Shown: positions 1-8,010 of the stretch, piece by piece
How the letters are laid out: each line of letters begins with the position of its first letter
Position numbering within the stretch: position 1 is the stretch's first letter
Source: Sphingomonas jejuensis
GTDB taxonomy: Bacteria > Pseudomonadota > Alphaproteobacteria > Sphingomonadales > Sphingomonadaceae
Length of the DNA stretch: 64,000 nucleotides
Direction of reading: 5' to 3'
NCBI RefSeq assembly: GCF_011927695.1
Contig: NZ_JAATJE010000002.1
Coordinates: 792,001 to 856,000 of the forward strand
Made by a program: the position numbers and the translations under genes
Notes under the pieces: model-generated
The model's input: only the letters and a program-made list of their open reading frames with translations
What the model was told of the DNA's origin: nothing
Databases searched by the model: none

Positions 1-10
1 CCGTCAGACG

Positions 11-2395
11 ATGCGGGGCGGCATCGGCGCCATGACCACCGCGCTGTTCGGCTTCAGCCTGCTCGCCGGCTGTGACGATGATGGCGAAGATGCGCCGCTC
101 GCGGTGTCCGGCGGGCTGGCGCTGTCCGCCACCTCCGGATCGCCGGTCACGCTTTCCGGCACGCTGCCGGGCGGCACCACCGGCACCTGGGTGCAGACCT
201 CCGGCCCGGCGGTGACGCTGACCAGCAACAGCAACGGCATCGCCACCTTCACCGCGCCCACCGTGGCCGCGGACACGCAGCTCGGCTTCCGCCTCGATGC
301 GCAGGCGGGCGATCGCACCGGATCCGCGACCACCACCGTCACCGTCCGCCCGATCGCGCTCGGCTTCAACGCGGTGCCGAAGAGCCTGGCCGATCAGCTG
401 AGCGTGCCCGCCGGCTACACCGCGACCGTGCTCTATCGCCTGGGCGATCCGATCGCGAACAATGTCGCGGCCTATGCCAACAACGGGTCGGACACGAACT
501 TCGCCCAGCGTGCGGGCGACCATCATGACGGCATGACCTATTTCGGCCTCGCCGATAACGGCATCCCGGATTACCAGACCGGCAACACGCGCGGCCTGCT
601 GGTCATGAACCACGAGAACATCACCCAGCAATATCTCCACGCCGGCCTGCCGACGCCCGCGCCGCGTCCGGAATCCGAGGCGATCAAGGAGATCGAGGCG
701 CACGGCGTGTCGGTGATCGAGGTTCGCCGCGGCACCACCTGGAGCTACGTCCAGGGATCGTCCTTCAACCGTCGCATCACGCCCAACACGCCGATGAGCT
801 TCAGCGGTCCCGTGCGCGGCAATGCGCTGCTCCGCACGCGTTATTCCACCGATGGCACGCAGGGCCGCGGCACCATCAACAACTGCGCCAACGGCACCAT
901 GCCGTGGGGCACCTACCTGACCAACGAAGAGAATTGGGCAGGCTATTTCCGCCGCAACGCGGGCGACGCCGCCGTTCGCACTGCCGCCGGCCGGGCCAAG
1001 GAGAACACCAGCCTCACCCGCTACGGCATCCCCGAGGGGCGCACCGGCAACTATGGCTGGACCACCGTCACCCCGGCCGACAGCAGCAGCACGATCTTCT
1101 CGCGCTGGAACGCGACCGCGCAGGCCGGCGCGCCCGCCGACGGCAGCGGCGATTTCCGGCACGAGCCGTTCCAGTTCGGCTGGGTGGTCGAGATCGATCC
1201 GTTCGATCCCAACTCCACCCCGCGCAAGCGCACCGCGCTCGGCCGGATGAACCACGAAGGCTGCGAGATCGGCCGCACGGTCGCCGGTGTCCGTCCCGCC
1301 TTCTACATGGGCGACGACGCGCAGAACGAGTATATCTACAAGTTCGTGTCCAACACCGCCTGGTCGGATGCCGATGCGGGCGGGCAGGGCAACCGCCTGG
1401 CGCTTGGCGACAAGTATCTCGATGCCGGCACGCTCTACGTCGCTCGCTTCGATGCGAACGGCAACGGCACCTGGCTTCCGATCGTGTTCGGCCAGGGTCC
1501 GCTGACCGCGTCCAACGCGACCTATCCGTTCGAGGATCAGGCCGACGTGCTCGCCAACGTCCGCATCGCGGGCGACCTGCTCGGCGCGACGCGGATGGAC
1601 CGGCCGGAATGGACGGCGGTCAATCCGCAGACCGGCGAGATGTACTGCACGCTGACCAACAACTCGTCGCGGACGCCCGCCAACACCGATGCGGCCAACC
1701 CGCGCGCCTACACCGATCCGAAGCTGCCGCAGGGCGACGTCGTCAACGCCGATCCGCCCACCAACGCGCAGGCGACGCGCGGCAACGCCAACGGCCACAT
1801 CATCCGCCTGCGCGAGGCGGGTGACCGGTCGGACGCGACGACCTTCACCTGGGACATCTACGCCTTCGGATCGGGTGCCGACCTCAACGCGCAGAACATC
1901 AACTTGTCCGGTCTCGACGCCACCAACGACTTCTCGTCGCCGGATGGCCTGTGGTTCGGTCTGCGCTCCAACATCACCGGTCAGGCGACGCCGGTCATGT
2001 GGATCGAAACGGACGACGGCGCCTACACCGACGTCACCAACTGCATGCTGCTGGCGGCGATCCCGGGCACGGTCGGCGACGGCGCGACGCGCACGGTCAG
2101 CAACACGCTGACCACCGCCGCCAACGTCACCACCACCAGCCAGACGGCGACGCGCATCGGCAAGGCACCGGGCGCCAGCCTGAAGCGCTTTCTGGTGGGG
2201 CCGAAGGAGTGCGAGATCACCGGCATCTACTCGACTCCGGACGGCCGCTCGCTGTTCATCAACGTCCAGCATCCGGGCGAGAACGGCAGCCCGACCGCAC
2301 CGTCCAGCAACTGGCCGTCGCAGACGCCTGGCGCCCGCCCGCGTTCGGCAACGGTGGTGATCACCAAGGACGACGGCGGCGTCGTCGGCCTCTGA
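11..2395 (+). CDS. PhoX/DUF839-family lipoprotein with N-terminal Ig-like domain
   Basis: Probable exported phosphatase-like protein of the PhoX (DUF839) family, 794 aa from the first ATG in the window. The reading frame stays open to base 1, so the true start may lie further left. The N-terminus is a lipoprotein signal ending in LLAGC followed by Asp residues. Residues ~30-115 resemble a bacterial Ig-like/PKD-type domain. From ~125 onward there are PhoX-family signatures: MNHEN near residue 199, RMNHEGCEIG near 412, then YMGDD..EYIYKF near 432, which in the family build a Ca/Fe-dependent active site on a beta-propeller. Classical PhoX enzymes are Tat-exported; this one looks Sec/lipoprotein-exported. 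No Pho box is visible because the promoter lies outside the window. The family call is good, but phosphatase activity is inferred. Confidence 0.82.
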   Translation: MRGGIGAMTTALFGFSLLAGCDDDGEDAPLAVSGGLALSATSGSPVTLSGTLPGGTTGTWVQTSGPAVTLTSNSNGIATFTAPTVAADTQLGFRLDAQAGDRTGSATTTVTVRPIALGFNAVPKSLADQLSVPAGYTATVLYRLGDPIANNVAAYANNGSDTNFAQRAGDHHDGMTYFGLADNGIPDYQTGNTRGLLVMNHENITQQYLHAGLPTPAPRPESEAIKEIEAHGVSVIEVRRGTTWSYVQGSSFNRRITPNTPMSFSGPVRGNALLRTRYSTDGTQGRGTINNCANGTMPWGTYLTNEENWAGYFRRNAGDAAVRTAAGRAKENTSLTRYGIPEGRTGNYGWTTVTPADSSSTIFSRWNATAQAGAPADGSGDFRHEPFQFGWVVEIDPFDPNSTPRKRTALGRMNHEGCEIGRTVAGVRPAFYMGDDAQNEYIYKFVSNTAWSDADAGGQGNRLALGDKYLDAGTLYVARFDANGNGTWLPIVFGQGPLTASNATYPFEDQADVLANVRIAGDLLGATRMDRPEWTAVNPQTGEMYCTLTNNSSRTPANTDAANPRAYTDPKLPQGDVVNADPPTNAQATRGNANGHIIRLREAGDRSDATTFTWDIYAFGSGADLNAQNINLSGLDATNDFSSPDGLWFGLRSNITGQATPVMWIETDDGAYTDVTNCMLLAAIPGTVGDGATRTVSNTLTTAANVTTTSQTATRIGKAPGASLKRFLVGPKECEITGIYSTPDGRSLFINVQHPGENGSPTAPSSNWPSQTPGARPRSATVVITKDDGGVVGL

Positions 2396-2401
2396 TCGGC
2401 C

Positions 2402-2429
2402 GGCCGGCCGGGTTCGCGCCCGGCCGGCC
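2402..2429. terminator. GC-rich hairpin between convergent genes
   Basis: Perfect 11-bp inverted repeat (GGCCGGCCGGG / CCCGGCCGGCC) around a 6-base loop, TTCGCG. It sits between the stop of the PhoX-like gene and the stop of the convergent LysR gene. There is no T-tract, so it may act as a bidirectional stabilising or terminating hairpin rather than a classical intrinsic terminator. Confidence 0.6.
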
Positions 2430-2434
2430 CGCCA

Positions 2435-3307
2435 TCATGCGGGCGCCGAGAACAGGCGCGTCACCCGTGCGGTGAAGTCCGCGACCAGCGGCGACGAACC
2501 GTCGCGCACGACCAGCCCCACGCCGATCGCGGGCGATTGCGCCAGCGCCCGGATCGTCACGCCCGGCCAGGCGAAGGGCGCCAGTCGCTCCGGCACCAGC
2601 GCCACCCCGATCTCGCCCGACACCAGGCTGAAGATCGTCTCGATCTGCGCGGCCGTCTGCACTACGCGCGGCAGGAACCCGGCTTCCTGGCAGGCATTGA
2701 GCGTCGCCATGTGGAGCGCGCTCCATTCCGGGTAGAGGATGAAGGGCCGCTCCGCCGCCGCGGCCAGGCCGTCCTCCGTCCCCGTCCAGCCGGCCGGCAT
2801 CGCCAGGCATAGCCGGTCTTCCTCCAGCCGGTGGAGCCGGACCGTGCGTGCGTGCGGCAGGGGCGTGCGGACGAGGCCGGCGTCCAGCCCGCCGCCCTCC
2901 ACCGCATCCAGGATCGCCTGCGTGGTCGATTCCTCCAGCTTCAGTTCGACGCCGGGCCGCTCCGCACGATAATCGCCGATGATGCGCGGCAGCAGGTCGC
3001 GCACCGCCGACCCGATGAAGCCCAGCCGGATCAGCCCCGCCGATCCCGCCGCCATCTGCCCGGCCGCCGCCTTCAGCGACGCCGCCTGCTCCACGATGGC
3101 GCGCGCCGTCGGCAGCAGCGCCTGCCCGGCATCGGTCAGCGCCACTGCGCGCGTGTTCCGATCGAACAGCCGCACGCCCAGCTCCTCCTCCAGCTTGCGC
3201 ACGGACACGGACAGGGGCGGTTGCGCCATGTTGAGCATGGCGGCGGCCTTGCGGAAGCTCATGGCATCCGCGACCGCGACGAATTGGCGCAGTTGGCGAA
3301 GCTCCAT
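2435..3307 (-). CDS. LysR-family transcriptional regulator
   Basis: DNA-binding transcriptional regulator of 290 aa, the normal LysR length. Residues 1-60 are the winged helix-turn-helix (MELRQLRQFVAVADAM..., then AAAMLNMAQPPLSVSVRKLE, a typical recognition helix). Residues ~90-290 are a periplasmic-binding-like effector domain. LysR proteins usually control a divergently encoded neighbour, but here the upstream gene (TonB-receptor-like protein) runs in the same direction. It ends 30 bp before this start, so the two could be co-transcribed. The effector and targets cannot be inferred from sequence. Confidence 0.92.
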   Translation of the reverse strand: MELRQLRQFVAVADAMSFRKAAAMLNMAQPPLSVSVRKLEEELGVRLFDRNTRAVALTDAGQALLPTARAIVEQAASLKAAAGQMAAGSAGLIRLGFIGSAVRDLLPRIIGDYRAERPGVELKLEESTTQAILDAVEGGGLDAGLVRTPLPHARTVRLHRLEEDRLCLAMPAGWTGTEDGLAAAAERPFILYPEWSALHMATLNACQEAGFLPRVVQTAAQIETIFSLVSGEIGVALVPERLAPFAWPGVTIRALAQSPAIGVGLVVRDGSSPLVADFTARVTRLFSAPA

Positions 3308-3337
3308 GGCGGAAAGCTTACACTTTCTGGGCGGTTC

Positions 3338-5905
3338 TTAGAAGAACAGCTTGCGCAGCTCCAGCCGCACCGACCGGCCCAGCGGATCAAGCAGGTCCGC
3401 CTGGTAGCCGAGCGGGACGAACCCTGCCGCGTCGCGCGCCTGCAGCCGTTCGTTGAACAGATTGTCCACCGCCAGCGTCAGCCGCGCGCCGCGCAGGAAC
3501 GGGCTGTCGGAAATCCACCGCTGCTGCCCCAGGTCGGCGAAGAAGCGCAGGTTCACCGTCGACAGCGCGCTGAAGGTCAGGTCGTTCGGCGATGCCGCGC
3601 CGCCCGGATCCGCCAGCAGCCGGCTGCCGCTCTGCCAGTCGGCGTTGACGCGCACGCCAAGGCCCGACTGCGTGTAGCCCGCGCGCAGCTCCACCGTGTG
3701 GCGGGGCTGTCCGCCGCGCCCGCCCGTCGCCGAGCCGTCGAGCAGGTCGAGTTCCGCCACGCCGTCGCGGATGCGCACGCTGTCTTCCAGCCGCCAGGTG
3801 TGGAACAGCGCCACGTTGACGCGCCCCTGCCGCCCGCCGCCAAAGCCGCCGCCAAAGCCGCCACCACCGCCGAAGCCCCCGCGCCCGCCGCCGCCAAAGC
3901 CGCGTCCGCCACCGCCGAAGCCGCCGCCGCCACGTCCGCCACGGCCCGCGCCCTCGCCGCCGCCCGGCGGTCCGCCGGGAAGCACTCCTGCCCCGGGCGC
4001 CCCGGGCGCTGCGCCACCGGCGGCCTCTCGCGCGGCCTGGGCGGCGGCGCGCTGCTCCTCCAGCTCCGCCTGGGTCAGCAGCTGGCCGTCGGCGCCGCGC
4101 GGGCGTCCGGCCACCACTTCCGACCAGTTGAAGCCCCAGCGGAACGAGCGCTGCGTGCTCGATTGCAGGTTCACCGGGCGGCTGTCGATGCGGAACAGCC
4201 GGCCATCGGCATCGCGGCTGAACCGATCGGGGAAGGCCGCCTCGATCTCGGGCGTCGCCGCGGGGAAGCTCGCGATCGGGTTGTCGGTGCGCGCGTCGGT
4301 GTAATCGGCGCGCAGCGTCAGGTCCGTCTCGCCGAACGGGCGCAGCGTCAGGCCCAGCTTGATCACGCGGCGATCATCGGCGCTCAACAGCGCGTTGCCG
4401 CCTTCCACCAGCGTTACGTCAACCGTTTCGCCGCGCGTCACGTCGATCACGCGCACATTGGGCGTCTCGATCACCGGATTGCCCAACTGCTGCAGCGTCG
4501 GCGCGCCTTCCTCGTGCGTCACCGATGCGATCAGGCGCACGGCCGTGATCGGCTCCCAGTTGAGGCCGTAGCCGAAGGTCCTGAGCGTGCCGAAGTCCGA
4601 CAGCTCCTCCAGCCCGCCGTTGACGTTCAGCGACAGGTCGCCGATCGCCCCCAGCACGTCGCGCCGCCGGCTGGCGATCGGCAGGTCGACGTTCAGCTGG
4701 CCGTTCACCGCATCGCGCGACAGGTCGACGCTGTTCAGCGCACCGGCGCGCTCCGTGCTGCTGGCGATGTCACGCGCGGACCCGCCGAGCCGGAAGGTCG
4801 CGGACAGGTCGCCCGCCGGCAGCGACAGGATGTCGCCGTTCGCCACCGCCTCGGCGTTCAGCAGTTCGGTGACGGAGCGCGCGCGATCGCGCCCGACGAC
4901 GCCGGCCAGGTCACGGTCGGTCTGCGTGCGGGTCAGCCCGCGGGTGTAGCCGGTGTTCAACGACCAGCGCAGGTCGCCCGCGTCGCCGGTGAAGGCCAGG
5001 CCCAGTTCCTGGTTGCGGGTCTGCCGATCGCGTTCCAGCCGGGTGGTGCCGTTGGCGCTGCGGCCGAGCGCCGCCAGGCTGTTCTCCCCCGTCACCTCGG
5101 CCGTGGCGGTGGCCGACACATTGCCCAGGATCGTGCGGTTGTAGCTGGCGTTCAGCTGCGCCGCATCGGTTTCGGCAAGCAGCGTGCGGTCCGGATCGGC
5201 GCCGTCGATGCGGCGGTCGCTCTCGAACAAGGGCTCGGCATGGCTGATCTCGCCGTCGATCGAGAAGCGGCTGCCTTCCGCGATGCGCAGGTAGTTGAGG
5301 TCGGCCTCGCCGCTTTCGCGCCCGCCATCGGTGGCGAGCGAGCCTTCAAGCTCCGCCGTCACCGCGTTGAAGCGGCCGCGCAGCACGATGTTGATGACCT
5401 TGCTGTCGGGCCGGTAGCCATATTTCAGCGCGACTTCCTCCGGCAGGATGTCGACGCGCGCGATCGCCTCGGGCGGCAGGTCGCGGATCTCGGCAAAGCT
5501 GCTGATGCGCCGGCCGGACAAGAGGATGATCGGCCGCGCGCTCGCGTCCCGCCCCTGGATGGAGCCGGTCAGCGGCGCGATCTCGGTCAGCAGGTCGCCG
5601 ATCGACGCGGCGCCGTAGCCGCGGATCGTGCGCGCATCGAGCACCACTTCCGGCGCGATGTCGCCGATGACGGAGCCGCGCGGCTGCCCCGACGCAGTGA
5701 TGACGATTTCTTCCCCGCCGTCGAGGTCGGACTCGTCCTCTCCTGTTTCGACCGGCGTCGGCTCGGGCTCGGGCGCTTCCGGGGCTGCCTCGCCCGTGGC
5801 GGGCTGCGGGGCGGACACCGCCGGCACGGCGGTGGCCGGGGGCGGGGTTTCCTGCGCCATCACGGGGGCGGCGGACGCGAGCAACAGGACGGAGAGACGA
5901 CGCAT
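3338..5905 (-). CDS. TonB-dependent receptor-like outer-membrane protein with Gly-rich insert
   Basis: Outer-membrane protein of 855 aa. It has a signal peptide (MRRLSVLLLASAAPVMA), a Pro/Glu-rich linker to ~residue 65, then a plug-like domain (~70-170). The plug includes the receptor hallmark DLPPEAIARVDILPEEVALKYG and IRGYGAASIGDLL, and the protein ends in a terminal Phe as beta-barrels do. Barrel-strand texture fills the rest (VDNLFNERL near the end). Residues ~625-695 form a low-complexity segment rich in Gly, Arg and Phe (GGGRGFGGGGRGG-type repeats), probably an extracellular loop. No substrate can be assigned. A LysR gene follows 30 bp downstream. Confidence 0.82.
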   Translation of the reverse strand: MRRLSVLLLASAAPVMAQETPPPATAVPAVSAPQPATGEAAPEAPEPEPTPVETGEDESDLDGGEEIVITASGQPRGSVIGDIAPEVVLDARTIRGYGAASIGDLLTEIAPLTGSIQGRDASARPIILLSGRRISSFAEIRDLPPEAIARVDILPEEVALKYGYRPDSKVINIVLRGRFNAVTAELEGSLATDGGRESGEADLNYLRIAEGSRFSIDGEISHAEPLFESDRRIDGADPDRTLLAETDAAQLNASYNRTILGNVSATATAEVTGENSLAALGRSANGTTRLERDRQTRNQELGLAFTGDAGDLRWSLNTGYTRGLTRTQTDRDLAGVVGRDRARSVTELLNAEAVANGDILSLPAGDLSATFRLGGSARDIASSTERAGALNSVDLSRDAVNGQLNVDLPIASRRRDVLGAIGDLSLNVNGGLEELSDFGTLRTFGYGLNWEPITAVRLIASVTHEEGAPTLQQLGNPVIETPNVRVIDVTRGETVDVTLVEGGNALLSADDRRVIKLGLTLRPFGETDLTLRADYTDARTDNPIASFPAATPEIEAAFPDRFSRDADGRLFRIDSRPVNLQSSTQRSFRWGFNWSEVVAGRPRGADGQLLTQAELEEQRAAAQAAREAAGGAAPGAPGAGVLPGGPPGGGEGAGRGGRGGGGFGGGGRGFGGGGRGGFGGGGGFGGGFGGGRQGRVNVALFHTWRLEDSVRIRDGVAELDLLDGSATGGRGGQPRHTVELRAGYTQSGLGVRVNADWQSGSRLLADPGGAASPNDLTFSALSTVNLRFFADLGQQRWISDSPFLRGARLTLAVDNLFNERLQARDAAGFVPLGYQADLLDPLGRSVRLELRKLFF

Positions 5906-5973
5906 GACGATCCGATACAGCTAGGGCTGCGCCCCCTAACGCACGAACCGGATGAACGTTGGCGGAATCATGT

Positions 5974-6003
5974 CGGGCGAGGGGGTGCAATCTCCCTCGC
6001 CCG
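5974..6003. other. Hairpin upstream of the TonB-receptor-like gene
   Basis: Perfect 10-bp inverted repeat CGGGCGAGGG / CCCTCGCCCG with a 10-base loop, about 70 bp upstream of the receptor start codon and about 55 bp downstream of the nrdB terminal hairpin. It could be part of the nrdB 3' end or a structured 5' leader of the receptor mRNA. No known riboswitch fold is recognised. Confidence 0.45.
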
Positions 6004-6058
6004 GTGCGCCGGATCTTTGTGTCTCCGGAACAGGGCATCCTGGCCCGTCCGGCTTGGG

Positions 6059-6096
6059 GGACCTCGCGACGGTCGGCTGACCTGGTCGCGAGGTCC
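6059..6096 (-). terminator. Hairpin at the nrdB 3' end
   Basis: Perfect 12-bp stem GGACCTCGCGAC / GTCGCGAGGTCC around a 14-base loop that itself contains GGTC/GACC. It begins eight bases after the nrdB stop codon. No T-tract follows, so termination is likely but not certain. Confidence 0.6.
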
Positions 6097-6103
6097 GTCA
6101 CCA

Positions 6104-7159
6104 CTACTCCGCAGCCACGCCCGCCTGCGCGAACATGTCGGCCTCGGTGCCGGCATCGTTGACGGCGGGCGCTTCGATCTTCGCCTTCTGGCGCTTGTCG
6201 AAGCCGTCCCACACCTCGTTCCAGTTGCCGCGGGTCGCCGCCTTCGAATATTCGGTGGCGCGCTGTTCGAAGAAATTGGCGTGCTCCACGCCGTTCAGCA
6301 GCGGGGCGAGCCAGGGCAGGGGATGCTCGTCGATCATGTAGATCGGTTTCAGGCCCAGCTGGCCCAGCCGCCAGTCGGCGATGTAGCGGATATACTTCTT
6401 GATCTCCTTCGGGCTCATGCCCGGCACCGGCCCCATCTCGAACGCCAGGTCGATGAACGCATCCTCCAGCCGGACGGTCGTCTGGCACTGATCCATGATG
6501 TCCTCGCGCACCGCCTTGGTCAGGCAGTCCCGCTCCTTCGTAAAGGCGTGGAACAGCTTGATGATGCCTTCGCAGTGCAAGGACTCGTCGCGCACCGACC
6601 AGCTGACGATCTGCCCCATGCCCTTCATCTTGTTGAAGCGCGGGAAGTTCATCAGCATCGCGAACGACGCGAACAGCTGCAGCCCCTCGGTGAAGCCGCC
6701 GAACATCGCCAAGGTCTTCGCGATATCCTCGTCCGAATCCACGCCGAACTTCTGCAGATAGTCGTGCTTGTCCTTCATCTCGGCATAATCGAGGAAGGCA
6801 CCATATTCGCTCTCGGGCATGCCGATCGTGTCGAGCAGGTGCGAGTAGGCGGCGATGTGCACCGTCTCCATGTTGGAGAAGGCCGTCAGCATCATCTTGA
6901 TCTCGGTCGGCTTGAACACGCTGCCGTACTTGTCGTGGTAGCAGTCCTGCACCTCGACATCGGCCTGCGTGAAGAAGCGGAAGATTTGCGTCAGCAGATT
7001 GCGCTCGTGCAGCGTCAGCTTCTGCGCCCAGTCACGGCAATCCTCGCCCAGCGGCACTTCCTCCGGCATCCAGTGGATCTGCTGCTGACGCTTCCAGAAG
7101 TCGAACGCCCAGGGGTATTCGAAGGGCTTGTAGGTCTTGCGGGCTTCGAGAAGGGACAT
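6104..7159 (-). CDS. nrdB: Class Ia ribonucleotide reductase, beta subunit
   Basis: Small (radical-generating) subunit of the aerobic ribonucleotide reductase, 351 aa. It holds the di-iron/tyrosyl-radical cofactor that starts NDP-to-dNDP reduction in the alpha subunit. Visible ligands are Asp67 (TQADVE), Glu98 and His101 in METVHIAAYSH, with the radical Tyr at 105; later ligands lie in SVRDESLHCEG. No ATP-cone precedes the ferritin-like fold. nrdA lies upstream on the same strand but 850 bp away, with small genes between. The start is the first ATG; an upstream membrane-protein gene ends five bases before it, suggesting co-transcription. Confidence 0.97.
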   Translation of the reverse strand: MSLLEARKTYKPFEYPWAFDFWKRQQQIHWMPEEVPLGEDCRDWAQKLTLHERNLLTQIFRFFTQADVEVQDCYHDKYGSVFKPTEIKMMLTAFSNMETVHIAAYSHLLDTIGMPESEYGAFLDYAEMKDKHDYLQKFGVDSDEDIAKTLAMFGGFTEGLQLFASFAMLMNFPRFNKMKGMGQIVSWSVRDESLHCEGIIKLFHAFTKERDCLTKAVREDIMDQCQTTVRLEDAFIDLAFEMGPVPGMSPKEIKKYIRYIADWRLGQLGLKPIYMIDEHPLPWLAPLLNGVEHANFFEQRATEYSKAATRGNWNEVWDGFDKRQKAKIEAPAVNDAGTEADMFAQAGVAAE

Positions 7160-7164
7160 GGGGG

Positions 7165-7431
7165 TTACTCCGAAACCAGGGATATAAGGGTGACCGCGAG
7201 CAGGATTGAGAAGATCGTGCCGAAAATGGTGAACATCGCTACGTTAAACATTGAGAACCGCTGATCCCAGGCTGTGCGGCTTGGCGGTTCGGATCCAAAG
7301 ATGCGGTGGGCGAGAAGCTCGCCCGCCGGCACGCCGTCGCGCCAGAGTTTCCGCCGAAGCGAGACGAGGCCCATGATGAGAAACCCGGGTCCTGCGAGAA
7401 GCAGGAACAGGATGGCAACGACGCTCTTCAC
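7165..7431 (-). CDS. Small two-helix membrane protein, function unknown
   Basis: Hypothetical 88-aa protein. An N-terminal hydrophobic segment (AILFLLLAGPGFLIMGLVSL, residues ~5-25), a polar middle with Arg/Lys, and a C-terminal hydrophobic segment (~65-86) predict two transmembrane helices. It ends five bases before nrdB and starts 13 bases after the next small gene, so it looks like the middle cistron of a small operon with nrdB. No family is recognised. Its position suggests co-expression with ribonucleotide reductase, but no functional link is shown. Confidence 0.7.
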   Translation of the reverse strand: MKSVVAILFLLLAGPGFLIMGLVSLRRKLWRDGVPAGELLAHRIFGSEPPSRTAWDQRFSMFNVAMFTIFGTIFSILLAVTLISLVSE

Positions 7432-7444
7432 GCCGCCGCGCCGA

Positions 7445-7624
7445 TCAGCCGAGCGCCGTCGAATAGATGGCGAGCACCAGCGCGAGCGCGGCGGCCATCG
7501 TGCCGGCCATCAGGTGCGCCGTGCGGGCGGGCGGGGAGAGCGGTCCGCGCAGGCGCAGGAGCAGCACGGCCCCGCCGATCCCCGCGATCACCGCCACCAG
7601 CAGCATCAGTCCGCCTGCACTCAT
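7445..7624 (-). CDS. Small two-helix membrane protein, function unknown
   Basis: Hypothetical 59-aa protein starting MSAGGLMLLVAVIAGIGG. Two hydrophobic stretches (~4-22 and ~38-57) flank a short basic loop (RLRGPLSPPARTAH). I prefer the ATG at 7624 over the one at 7639 because GGAGG lies eight bases before it. It is followed 13 bp later by the other small membrane gene and then nrdB. It is divergent from the DUF2171 gene. Confidence 0.6.
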   Translation of the reverse strand: MSAGGLMLLVAVIAGIGGAVLLLRLRGPLSPPARTAHLMAGTMAAALALVLAIYSTALG

Positions 7625-7679
7625 GCCACCATCCTCCACGCCGCGCGTTCAGTCGCCGGACCCTTAAAGGAGAACGGAC

Positions 7680-7928
7680 ATGGCCGACACCAGCCAGATC
7701 AAGGAGCATATGGAAGTCATCGGCGCCGACGGCGTGCATGTCGGCACCGTCGACAAGGTCGAGGGCGACCGCATCAAGCTGACCAAGAAGGACTCGGGCG
7801 AGGGAAGCCACCAGGGTCACCACCACTTCATCTCCACCGGCCTCGTCGCGACCGTCGAGAACGACCAGGTCCGCCTCAGCGCCAACGGCGACGTCGCCGC
7901 GCAGCTGTTCGAGGAAGAAGAGAAGTAA
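7680..7928 (+). CDS. DUF2171 (PRC-barrel-like) protein
   Basis: Small soluble 82-aa protein of the DUF2171 family: IKEHMEVIGADGVHVGTVDKVEGDRIKLTK is the characteristic opening, followed by a His-rich turn (GSHQGHHHFI) and an acidic tail. The fold is expected to be a PRC-like small beta-barrel; the role is unknown and often presumed stress- or RNA-related. A strong AAGGAG lies just before the ATG. It is the only plus-strand gene inside the nrdA-nrdB interval and ends in a double hairpin facing nrdA. Confidence 0.85.
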   Translation: MADTSQIKEHMEVIGADGVHVGTVDKVEGDRIKLTKKDSGEGSHQGHHHFISTGLVATVENDQVRLSANGDVAAQLFEEEEK

Positions 7929-7940
7929 ACAGGGCCCGGG

Positions 7941-7990
7941 CGCCCGCGGTGCGATGCACCGCGGGCGTGCCCCGCCGCCGCGGCGGCGGG
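7941..7990. terminator. Tandem hairpins between DUF2171 gene and nrdA
   Basis: Two adjacent perfect inverted repeats: CGCCCGCGGTGC / GCACCGCGGGCG with a 3-base GAT loop (7941-7967), then the 20-bp palindrome CCCGCCGCCGCGGCGGCGGG (7971-7990). They lie between the converging stops of the DUF2171 gene and nrdA, so a bidirectional transcription stop is likely. Confidence 0.7.
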
Positions 7991-8010
7991 CACGGCCGAC
8001 CGGCCGGATG

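Noticed and set aside
3832-3990. Tandem-repeat or satellite DNA at the CCGCCGCCAAAGC-like array
   Set aside because: The array is in frame within the receptor gene and encodes the Gly-rich insert, so it is coding repeat, not an independent element.
2831-7264. A 1477-codon open frame on the plus strand across the LysR, receptor and nrdB genes
   Set aside because: It lies antisense to three well-supported genes and its translation is Arg/Ala/Gln-rich filler with no domain; it is a GC-bias shadow.
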